In this document: positions 16,588 through 22,489 of the stretch, piece by piece
How positions within the stretch are numbered: the first letter of the stretch is position 1
Layout of the letters: each line of letters starts with the position of its first letter
Source: Pseudomonadota bacterium
GTDB taxonomy: Bacteria > Myxococcota > Polyangia > Polyangiales > Polyangiaceae
Length of the DNA stretch: 22,489 bases
Direction: 5' to 3'
Assembly (NCBI GenBank): GCA_023419055.1
Contig: JAEZYO010000480.1
Span: forward strand, 1 to 22,489
Program-made: the position numbers and the translations under genes
The notes under the pieces: generated by a model
The model's database searches: none
Seen by the model: the letters and a program-made list of their open reading frames with translations, nothing else
Told to the model about the DNA's origin: nothing

Positions 16588-17517
16588 TCAACGTGCGTGC
16601 TCCCGGCATACGCGCGCCAGCACTCGAGCAGCTTTGCGTCGACCGTCGAACTGCGCGCCGAGGTCGAAGCCGAACTGCTCCTGAAACGCGAGCCCTCGGG
16701 GAGTGCTGAAGTGCCAGGTGATGCCGAGGCTGTTGGCCTCGATCACGAATAGTTCGCCCGTGCCGGCGTCGCGCAGGATGTCGACCCCGAGCAAGGGGAC
16801 ACGCGGGAACGCCGCGTGTGCTCTCTCGCCCAGGGCCACCACCTCGGGATCGTCGTCGAGCGTGAACGTGCAACCTCGACCTGACGACACGATGCTCTGG
16901 CCGTGGAAGGCGTCACGCTCGCGGAGCGGGGGCAGGTCGTGACTCGCCTCGGTCCGATCCGCCCACAAGGCGTTGCCGAACAGCGTCACCACGCGATGGC
17001 TGCGCGGCCAAGGTCCGGTGTAGACGAACTCTTGCGCGAGGCGTGGATTGAAAGGCCCTCCGAAATTGAGGGTGCGTGCCGTTCTCGGCGGGGTCCATTG
17101 CGCCGTATCGCGGCGTTCGATGCGAACGTCGGCGCCTTGCGCTCCGAAATCGGGCTTCGTGACGACGTACGGGCCGAAGCCGTCGAGATCGGGCGTTCGA
17201 TTCGGTAGAAGCCGAGTCCAGCGAGGCACGGGCACTCCGGCGGCTCGAAGCGCGCGGTACTCCGTGGATTTCGGGACGTGTTGTCCCTGAAAGACAGGTC
17301 CACGACGCGGGCGAAGCCGGCGCAGCGGCGCCGGTGAAACCGTCACCGTCGGGATGTCGGGAATGTCGGACGTCACGTCGGCGCCGGCAACGTCCGGCAC
17401 GACGCACACGACGGTTTCACGGTCGAGCTCGTTGATCCAACCAGCGATCTCGAGAAAGTCACTGGCAGCGTTCACGGACGGGTTGGTCACGAGGATCAGC
17501 GCGCGAACGGGGGACAC
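16588..17517 (-). CDS. ATP-grasp domain protein (RimK-like ligase fold)
   Basis: 309 residues from a GTG start. ATP-grasp enzymes join a carboxylate, activated as an acyl phosphate, to an amine or thiol. Visible features are the nucleotide-binding lysine in VVTKPDFGAQGADV (Lys121), the QEFV hinge segment (162-165), the metal ligand region GVDIL (Asp246), and Glu260 and Asn262 in FVIEANSLG. The N-terminal about 90 residues form a Rossmann-like pre-ATP-grasp region, and VPKSTEYRALRAAGVPVPRW at 81-100 fits the usual entry to the fold. The substrate cannot be read from the sequence. It begins 6 bp after the HIT gene stop, so the two are co-transcribed; a joint role in a small-molecule or peptide modification is possible but unproven. 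Confidence 0.82.
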   Translation of the reverse strand: MSPVRALILVTNPSVNAASDFLEIAGWINELDRETVVCVVPDVAGADVTSDIPDIPTVTVSPAPLRRLRPRRGPVFQGQHVPKSTEYRALRAAGVPVPRWTRLLPNRTPDLDGFGPYVVTKPDFGAQGADVRIERRDTAQWTPPRTARTLNFGGPFNPRLAQEFVYTGPWPRSHRVVTLFGNALWADRTEASHDLPPLRERDAFHGQSIVSSGRGCTFTLDDDPEVVALGERAHAAFPRVPLLGVDILRDAGTGELFVIEANSLGITWHFSTPRGLAFQEQFGFDLGAQFDGRRKAARVLARVCREHAR

Positions 17518-17523
17518 GCGCCA

Positions 17524-18054
17524 TCACCTCCGGGCCGCGTCGTGCGCGGGCCGAGGCCAGCCAGCGACCAGCTGCCGGCACACCTCGGACGCCTCCTCAT
17601 CGTCGTAGATCACGACACCTTCGGACCAGCTCAACACGCGCGCCGGGCGCGCGCGCTCGTCGGTCTCGAACACCGGGATCACGTGAACGTGATAGTGCGA
17701 GTAGGTCTGCGGAAGCTCGGCTGCGGCGCCGAGGGTCGCGGTGAACACGCGCGCGGGCTTGAAGCAGGCCTCGACCGCGCGCCCCGCCTCGAACACCAGG
17801 CGTTGAACGTCGACGAAGACTTCCCAATCGATGTCGCTCATTCGCTCGACGTGCCGGCGAGGGATCACCATCAAGTGACCGTAGCGGCAAGCGAAGCGGT
17901 CGAGCATCACCACGGCGTGTCGGCTCTCGGCGACGCACCCCTCACCGCCGTTCTTCGCCAGCTCACACATCACGCAGCTCGCGCCGCTCGCGAGCAGGCT
18001 CTGCTTGTGCTCGGCGAGCAGCGCGAGCGCGACTTCTTTGGTGACGACTCGCAC
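17524..18054 (-). CDS. HIT (histidine triad) domain protein
   Basis: 176 residues from a GTG start. The histidine triad is HYHVHVI with His120, His122 and His124; the middle-to-last His acts on the alpha-phosphate of nucleotide conjugates. Cys27 and Cys30 (CVMC) near the N-terminus, with His-rich segments further on (GHLMVIPRRHVE), resemble the zinc-binding HIT branch (HINT or GalT-related). Likely activity is hydrolysis or transfer on a nucleoside phosphoramidate, adenylate or dinucleotide. The start lies 1 bp after the stop of the upstream lipoprotein gene, and the stop is 6 bp from the ATP-grasp start, so the three form a tight operon. Confidence 0.9.
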   Translation of the reverse strand: MRVVTKEVALALLAEHKQSLLASGASCVMCELAKNGGEGCVAESRHAVVMLDRFACRYGHLMVIPRRHVERMSDIDWEVFVDVQRLVFEAGRAVEACFKPARVFTATLGAAAELPQTYSHYHVHVIPVFETDERARPARVLSWSEGVVIYDDEEASEVCRQLVAGWPRPAHDAARR

Positions 18055-18055
18055 G

Positions 18056-19222
18056 CTAACCGCCGGGGGTGACCTCGAGCGGCTCGCCCGTGGGCAGGCT
18101 CGCCTCGAGCGCCGCGATCAGAGCCTCGACGTTCTCCCGAGTGGGCCAATAGAGCTCACTCGGGATGCCGAGCGAGAACTCGTAGTCGCGGAGTACGCTT
18201 CCGGAAAGGTAAGTCTCGCTCCACTCGCACGACACCGAGCTCGACCAGGTGCTCGGATCGACGAGGGGAACGCAGTCGAGCAGCGCCTCGAACGCTCGGA
18301 GCGCAGCCACGTCGTCTTCGAGGCGAGCCGCGATGGCCGGAGTCGCGAGCGCCCAACGCTCGACCATCGAGATGTTCCCGAGAATGAACTCTCGAAATCC
18401 GACCGCGCCGAACGAGAAGGAGCCGCAGTAGTTCGACGTCTCGTCGGCGCTCGACTGGTAGTAGATCGCCCCGATCCGCTGCGGATTTTCGAGGGCGGTT
18501 TCGATCGGTACGACCTCACCTTCCGCGTCGTAGACGAAGAGCCCCGTCGGATCGAAGACGGCGATCCAGGCCTCGGGTTTGAGCTCGATCTCGAGCAGCT
18601 GGGTGCCGTAGGTCTCGCCGGGCCAGCCGAGCAGCGTTGCCCAGGGGTTGGTCCAAGTAAACCGCACCTTGGCGAACACCTCGCTCTCGAGCTTTGCCGC
18701 GAGCTCTTGCTGCGGAGTTTCACCAGGAGCGGCGAAGGCAGCGAGCTCGGTGAACGCCAGGCCGCGTCCCATTCCGGGTCTCTCCGAGCGGCTGAAGAGC
18801 GGCCCACCTTCGCGGAGCTCCGCCACCTGTTCGTCAGTGGTCCAGCTGTAGAACACCCGCTGCGCGCCGATTCGCGAGACCACCTGATCGGCCAACGCGG
18901 TGTCAGTCAGCTCGCAGTTGCCGTTGCCCCCGAGGTTCAAGGCACCGGCCATATTCGAGGTACCACCCGTGTTCGAGGTACCACCGGTGTTCGAGGCACC
19001 GCCCGATTCCGAGGAGCCGCCGGCTGCTCCAGACTGCCCCGCGCCGCCGCTCCCCGCTCCCGGAGGCGGGCCATCCTTTTCGGTGCTGGCATCGCTCTCC
19101 ACGAGGCCACACGACGAGCTCGCTGCGAGTACGAGGATGGCCGTCACCGCCGTAGGACGCCACCTTCGTTGCGCTTTTCGGCCGGCATCCAGCTTCGGCC
19201 CGCCCGGACTCACACGCACCAT
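18056..19222 (-). CDS. Probable lipoprotein with Gly/Ser/Asn-Thr repeat linker
   Basis: 388 residues. A basic N-terminus (RKAQRRWR, 15-22) and hydrophobic stretch lead to ASSSC with Cys38, a weak lipobox. Residues about 51-100 are a low-complexity linker that includes SNTGGT repeats encoded by three 18-bp units. The globular part (about 103-388) has no family that I recognise; it is acidic and rich in Trp and Tyr, with Cys103 and several later Cys that may form disulfides. It is probably an envelope protein. GAGGAG lies 14 bases upstream of the chosen ATG, rather far; the GTG at codon 2 is an alternative. It is the first gene of the operon with the HIT and ATP-grasp proteins. That association of an exported with two cytoplasmic proteins is unexplained. 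Confidence 0.8.
   Translation of the reverse strand: MVRVSPGGPKLDAGRKAQRRWRPTAVTAILVLAASSSCGLVESDASTEKDGPPPGAGSGGAGQSGAAGGSSESGGASNTGGTSNTGGTSNMAGALNLGGNGNCELTDTALADQVVSRIGAQRVFYSWTTDEQVAELREGGPLFSRSERPGMGRGLAFTELAAFAAPGETPQQELAAKLESEVFAKVRFTWTNPWATLLGWPGETYGTQLLEIELKPEAWIAVFDPTGLFVYDAEGEVVPIETALENPQRIGAIYYQSSADETSNYCGSFSFGAVGFREFILGNISMVERWALATPAIAARLEDDVAALRAFEALLDCVPLVDPSTWSSSVSCEWSETYLSGSVLRDYEFSLGIPSELYWPTRENVEALIAALEASLPTGEPLEVTPGG
18951..19004. repeat. Three 18-bp tandem repeats in the lipoprotein linker
   Basis: Units built on GTGTTCGAGGTACCACC (plus strand) recur at about 18951-18968, 18969-18986 and 18987-19004, the third diverged. They preserve the frame and encode SNTGGT-like hexapeptides. 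This is a coding minisatellite, so linker length may vary between strains by slippage without frameshift. Confidence 0.7.
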
Positions 19223-19314
19223 GGGCCGAGTCTAGTCTCCTCGGTCGCTCCGAACAATCCCGGCCCGCGCGGACTCCACGCGATTCGGCGAGACAACACA
19301 CCGCGTCGCGCACG

Positions 19315-19349
19315 AAAGAACGGCGAGCCCACCGTCGAGCGGGCCCGCC
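19315..19349 (-). terminator. Intrinsic terminator of the DNRLRE-protein gene
   Basis: On the minus strand, GGCGGGCCC (19349-19341) pairs with GGGCTCGCC (19330-19322) in a 9-bp stem with one G-U pair around a 10-base loop. G and then TTCTTT (19320-19315) follow. It begins 24 bp after the stop at 19373 and upstream of the next gene's start at 19222. Confidence 0.6.
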
Positions 19350-19372
19350 ATTTCTCCAACACTCACTATGGC

Positions 19373-21238
19373 TTAGAAGCTCGGGAACGCGCTGAAATCG
19401 ATCGGGCTCGGTTCCAGCGGTTCCGAGACGACCGTACCGGGGCAGTCGGCGAGGAAGCTCGCTTGAGCCGTGACCGGCGAGGCGCCGAGTCCGCCCGCGC
19501 TCGCGAGGTTCAGAATGCTGCGCTGCGCCTGGAAGGGGTTGCAACTCGGGTGCACGTGCACCTTGAAGCGCAACGTGACTTCGCCGTTGGGCACGAGCTC
19601 CCCGTCCCACATCACGACGAACTCGGGAGTGCCGCTCGGGCCCGGCGTGACCGCGATGTTGGCTTCGAGCGGCGCCGCCCCGCCCGGGCTCCTGACCTCG
19701 ATCGCGTTGAGCACATGCATCGGCCAAGGCAGCTGGTCGCGAATGAAGGCTGGCGCAGGCCCGGAACCACCCTCGTTCTTGAGGCGGATCTCGTACGTGA
19801 CGACGCCACCTTGCGGAACCACACCATCGGCGTCGAGCACCCGCTTCTTCAACACCAAATTGCCGAGCTCTCCCGGCGGCGGCGGGAGCTGGAGGATGTC
19901 CTCCGTCTCGCCGAGCTCGAAGCTCTTGGCCGCGCTCATCGGATGGGGACCGCGACCGTCGGGCAGCCCCACCGGAGGAACCACGGCGGGCGCTTCGCTG
20001 AGCGTGAAGCGCATCCAATGCGGCACACCTTCGCTGAGGTTCAAGACGCGCTCGGTGGGGACGTCCAGATCCGCGAACGAGCCCTGAGCGATGCTCGAGA
20101 CGTCGACGGGGAAGTTCTGGACGATCCATTCGTAGCTCGTCCGCGCCGGACCTCCGTTCGGAGGCGTGCACGTGGCCGTATCGTTGAAGTCGCCGTCGTG
20201 CTCGCCGTCGAACCAGGCATTCAGGTACATCTGCTTCTTGGTCGCACCGTTCGGGCGCGAGACGCGGATCTTCAGCGTTTGCTTGAGGCAGTTGTAGAAG
20301 CGAATGTTGCGGTTCCGCCATCCGTCGTCACCCCGATCTCGATCGGCAACGTCGGCGATCACGCCTGCGGCGTTTCTGAGGATGTTGTTGGGTCCGTCGG
20401 AGTCGGGGCCAGCGTCCGCCTCGCGCTCTCGCGAAATGAAGTTGCCCAAGAATGCTTGCAGCGTGACGTTGTCGTGGCGCGGCCCAGCCGCCTGCCCTGC
20501 CGGGACCTGGTACACGGTCGGGAAGTTCCCGGGAACTCCCGGGTACGCAGTGTTCACGACGCCGTGATGGTTGGTGCTGTCCGGCGCGTCACCAGCGTCC
20601 GGCGCCGGGCCCGGTGGCTCCGCGGGAATCGAGTAAGTGATGACCAGGCGCGGCGCCGGATGGTTGCCGGCTTCGCGAGACCAGAACTGCTTACCGCCGG
20701 GAGTTACCGAGCGCAGCCCGAAGCCGTAGTTGTCTGCATCACCGTCGTGCCAGCTGCGCACGATCTGGGTGACGTCCCAGCTGATGTCCCCTTCGCTGTC
20801 GCCGACCTCCGCGCTCGGACCGTTCCAGGTGATTTCGGGCTGATTGCTCCAAGTGAGCGACGTCTCGTCTCATGTACCGTCCACTTGCCCCACGTCGACC
20901 GTGTTCAATCCGGCGTAGTTGCCGTTGAAATAGAGCCTGAGCTCCGCGGACTCGATCACCGCGTCGGCCCGGAGCGCCGTCAGATCGAACGCGACGAAGC
21001 TCTGGTGACCTGCGGTGTTGATCCAGAGAATGCTGCCGTCGAAGTTCACGTTTTCACTCGGGGACTGCGTGCGCGCGTCCTGGACGGCAATGAGCTCGAC
21101 GGTCCCCGTTTCGGCGGGAGACGCGAGCTCTTCTGTCCGAGTCTCGACCACCGGATCGGGGTCGACGGGACCACAAGCGAAAGCGCCGAGAACGAGCGCA
21201 CTGACGGCGGAGAGCTGACGAATCGATCGAGCTTGCAT
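19373..21238 (-). pseudogene. Secreted DNRLRE-GEVED-DUF11-like protein interrupted by an in-frame TGA
   Basis: From the ATG at 21238 (AGAGGAA about 7 bases upstream) the frame encodes a signal sequence ending in GAFAC, a probable lipobox with Cys22, then a DNRLRE (CBM96-like) beta-domain, stopped by TGA at 20870-20872 (codon 123). The same frame continues without another stop to 19373, 621 codons in all. The next residues, DETSLTWSNQP, directly continue the DNRLRE fold, in which a Trp normally precedes such a D/S-E-T-S-L-T-W motif; TGG to TGA is a one-base change. Downstream come a GEVED-type domain (WFDGEHDGDF at 342-351, ending LGETEDILQ near 445) and a DUF11-like domain (about 459-599, PQGGVVTYEIRLKNEG). 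The Met at 20761 is an internal codon, not a likely start. The intact form would be a cell-surface or secreted adhesin-like protein. Decay, sequencing error and readthrough all remain possible. Confidence 0.82.
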
Positions 21239-21476
21239 TGTTGATTCCTCTCTAGGGTCGCGTGTTGAATCGGCATCCATTCGTGCCGGGACGCTGCCTC
21301 TTCAAGGCGCATGCCACCGGAGCCGCCTGCGCGGCGGGTCGCGCTTTTCTCGAAAAAAACGGGAAGGAAGAGGACCGTCGTCGCGCTGCAGGGTCAAAAG
21401 ACCCGTCGATCGCGGCTGCTGTCCCATGGGACGCGGGACATGAGACGCGGCCGGGTAGTGCCCGCTCTTCGATGCG

Positions 21477-21506
21477 CGCGCTTCGATCGAAGCGCGAAGC
21501 TTCGCG
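21477..21506. repeat. Two overlapping perfect palindromes
   Basis: A 20-bp perfect palindrome (arms CGCGCTTCGA / TCGAAGCGCG, 21477-21496) overlaps by four bases a 14-bp perfect palindrome (CGCGAAG / CTTCGCG, 21493-21506). In RNA only one of the two hairpins, or a combined structure, could form; in DNA each could bind a dimeric protein. No T-run is present, so this is not an evident terminator. Confidence 0.65.
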
Positions 21507-21597
21507 TCGCCGATCTCCGGACCCTCCGTCGCGCGGGACGCGCTCTTGCGTCGCCCTGAACGTGCGGCCGGCGGCGCCGTCACTCGAGCGGCGTCCA

Positions 21598-21622
21598 CAA
21601 CGCAATGCAAAGCATTACGTTG
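21598..21622. promoter_or_regulatory. Inverted repeat, candidate operator of the RHH gene
   Basis: CAACGCAATGC (21598-21608) and GCATTACGTTG (21612-21622) are complementary at 10 of 11 positions around a central AAA. It lies 37 bp upstream of the GTG start of a ribbon-helix-helix gene. RHH repressors commonly bind such palindromes near their own promoter, so autoregulation is the simplest reading. A further partial copy, CGTTGCAA, follows at 21623-21630. Confidence 0.5.
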
Positions 21623-21658
21623 CGTTGCAATCGCGATCAGGTGTGATAGTGAGGCCAC

Positions 21659-21898
21659 GTGCAGCGCAAGCGAAACGCTCGACCTCCGAAGCGAAGCGGC
21701 GGAAACGATCGGCAGATCGTGGTCCGGCTCCCGGCCGCGCTCGTCGGGCGCGTCGATCGCTTCGCCGAGCAGCTGCGCGCAGAGCTCCCGGGCACGCGCT
21801 TCGCGCGCTCGGAGGCGGTGCGCGTGCTGCTCACCCGGGCCCTCGATCACGCCCAGGTGACGCGCGGCGCGATCCCCAGAAGCAAAAGCAAGCCATGA
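21659..21898 (+). CDS. Ribbon-helix-helix DNA-binding protein
   Basis: 79 residues from a GTG start; a TGA at 21650-21652 closes the frame upstream, so this is the only nearby start, with GTGAGG just before it. A basic N-terminal tail is followed by a strand RQIVVRLPA (18-26), a helix (28-41) and a second helix starting at the TRFARSEAVRVLL segment (46-58), which is the CopG/Arc-type ribbon-helix-helix pattern. It should form a dimer that binds DNA through the paired strands. The stop overlaps the ATG of the next gene (ATGA), so the two are co-expressed. This could be an antitoxin-like autoregulator or a specific repressor; no toxin family is recognisable next to it. Confidence 0.75.
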   Translation: MQRKRNARPPKRSGGNDRQIVVRLPAALVGRVDRFAEQLRAELPGTRFARSEAVRVLLTRALDHAQVTRGAIPRSKSKP

Positions 21899-22170
21899 GC
21901 GGAAAGCTCCTGTCCCTGTTCGACCACCCGGAGTTCGTTCGGCGTCTTCAGGCGCGCGAAGAAAAGGCGCTCGCTGAAGCGATGGTGCCCGTCGTCCGCC
22001 TCGGGCGCGGCAAGTTTCGCTGCCGGCGTTGTCTGCTCGAGTACGACGCCGTGCCCCGGTTGCACGATCTCGCCGACGCGCTCCGCCTCGAACCTTGCCC
22101 CCACTGCGATCGCTCGCGCGAGCTCGACGAGATCGAGGCCTTCCTGAGCCAGGTGCTCGAGGATCCCTGA
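21895..22170 (+). CDS. Small zinc-ribbon protein of unknown function
   Basis: 91 residues from the ATG at 21895. Cys43 and Cys46 (CRRC) and Cys68 and Cys71 (CPHC) form a two-knuckle zinc ribbon with 21 residues between the pairs. The N-terminal third is a charged helix (FVRRLQAREEKALAEAM) and the C-terminus an acidic helix. No enzymatic motif is seen. Start overlap with the RHH gene (ATGA) shows a bicistronic unit. It could be a nucleic-acid or protein-binding adaptor, or the effector partner of the RHH protein; I do not recognise the family. Confidence 0.72.
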   Translation: MSGKLLSLFDHPEFVRRLQAREEKALAEAMVPVVRLGRGKFRCRRCLLEYDAVPRLHDLADALRLEPCPHCDRSRELDEIEAFLSQVLEDP

Positions 22171-22308
22171 GCCTGCTCGCGCCCTTGCCGTTCTGGGAGC
22201 GGCGTTGCGTGAGTCAACCGAGCCTTCGTCCTGCGGCCCAGCAGGGCTGGAACCGGTTCTAGCTCGCGCGAGATCGTGATAGCGTGCCCTCCTTTCTTGG
22301 ATAGCACG

Positions 22309-22489
22309 ATGCGTTCAATCCCGATCTTGAGTGGCTTCCTCTTCGCGCTTGCTTCGGTCGTGAGTTGCAGCAGCAGTGACCCGCCCCAGCCTGGCGTCGG
22401 TAGCGGAGGCGGCACCGCCACGGGCGGCGCTAGCGCCACGGGCGGCGCGGCAGGCTCCGGCGCCAACAGCGCGGGGACCAGCTCGGCGG
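22309..22489 (+). CDS. N-terminus of a Gly-linker lipoprotein, cut by the window end
   Basis: From the ATG at 22309 the frame is open to the window edge (60 codons). Residues 1-20 are a signal peptide ending in SVVSC (lipobox, Cys20), followed by SSSDPPQPG and a Gly/Ala/Ser/Thr-rich linker with ATGGA repeats. The architecture is the same as in the lipoproteins at 394-1160 and 18056-19222. The functional domain lies beyond the window. No strong Shine-Dalgarno is seen. The 138 bp between this and the zinc-ribbon gene contain no obvious terminator beyond a small CTCGCGCGAG palindrome near 22262. Confidence 0.75.
   Translation, partial: MRSIPILSGFLFALASVVSCSSSDPPQPGVGSGGGTATGGASATGGAAGSGANSAGTSSA

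Larger units (their letters stand above)
21239..21658. other. Divergent intergenic region with palindromes
   Basis: 420 bp separate two divergently transcribed units. No gene is supported, although the plus frame ending at 22170 stays open back to 21262; that extension has unrelated low-complexity Arg-rich content and overlaps the ribbon-helix-helix gene in a different frame. The region holds two overlapping perfect palindromes (21477-21506), an AAAAAA run near 21354 and an inverted repeat at 21598-21622. Promoters for both flanking genes must lie here. Confidence 0.6.

Noticed and set aside
19373..20761. Separate gene starting at the Met at 20761
   Set aside because: No Shine-Dalgarno or signal peptide, and the start would fall inside the DNRLRE domain that continues from the upstream part in the same frame.
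20870..20872. Selenocysteine or recoded TGA in the DNRLRE gene
   Set aside because: No SECIS-like hairpin with evident features follows and the expected residue is Trp, not Cys; other genes in the window use TGA as a normal stop. Mutation or sequence error is simpler.
18005..21244. 1079-codon plus-strand frame spanning the HIT, lipoprotein and DNRLRE genes
   Set aside because: Very Arg/His/Val-rich with no recognisable domain, and it runs opposite three genes with signal peptides and known motifs. Its openness across the intergenic terminator is a GC artefact.
21262..21894. Upstream extension of the zinc-ribbon frame to 21262
   Set aside because: The extension is Arg-rich without domain character and overlaps the RHH gene in another frame; the ATGA overlap at 21895 gives a better start.
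21659..22170. Calling the RHH and zinc-ribbon pair a toxin-antitoxin system
   Set aside because: No known toxin fold or catalytic motif is visible in the second protein; the layout alone is not enough, so it is reported only as a module of interest.

Overview
The window is GC-rich with strong third-position GC. It carries several lipoproteins whose lipobox is followed by a long Gly/Ser/Ala/Thr low-complexity linker, along with a hybrid histidine kinase and an NRPS gene. This combination suggests a myxobacterium, probably of the Sorangium/Polyangium side of Myxococcota. That placement is inferred from gene style; no rRNA or other taxonomic marker is present. No tRNA, rRNA, CRISPR array or transposase was found. 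Almost all genes lie on the minus strand.

Layout. (1) 1-1160: a region without a recognisable gene, then a plus-strand Cys-rich lipoprotein gene broken by a one-base frameshift. (2) 8143-1179, minus: an apparent three-gene operon. A single-module NRPS (C-A-PCP) fused to a C-terminal short-chain dehydrogenase-like domain is followed by pabA (glutamine amidotransferase) and by a pabB-pabC fusion. PabA with PabB-PabC is the full route from chorismate to p-aminobenzoate (PABA). The NRPS adenylation pocket, read by eye, is A-V-K-N-I-A-N-D-I-K. It lacks the Asp used for alpha-amino acids and resembles the PABA code known from albicidin and cystobactamid enzymes. The operon therefore looks like a dedicated 'make PABA, then load PABA' system, and is the best candidate here for an undescribed pathway. 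(3) 8453-10549, minus: a membrane-anchored hybrid histidine kinase ending in a receiver domain. (4) 10680-13058, minus: a polytopic alkaline-phosphatase-fold protein resembling eukaryotic GPI ethanolamine-phosphate transferases. (5) 13264-16410, minus: an Rrf2/NsrR-type regulator, a siroheme nitrite/sulfite reductase and a 7Fe ferredoxin. A 23-bp site closely matching the NsrR operator overlaps a candidate promoter directly upstream of the reductase, so this is probably a nitric-oxide/nitrite-responsive unit. (6) 16588-19222, minus: a tight operon of a lipoprotein, a HIT-domain protein and an ATP-grasp ligase-like protein, of unknown function. (7) 19373-21238, minus: a secreted DNRLRE-GEVED-DUF11-like protein interrupted by an in-frame TGA at a position where Trp is expected, followed by a good terminator. 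(8) 21659-22170, plus: a two-gene unit of a ribbon-helix-helix protein and a small zinc-ribbon protein, preceded by a near-perfect 11-bp inverted repeat. (9) 22309-22489, plus: the start of another Gly-linker lipoprotein, cut by the window edge.

Both disrupted genes (frameshift and nonsense) are surface or secreted proteins and each needs only a one-base change to be restored. Sequencing error and recent decay cannot be told apart from the sequence alone.
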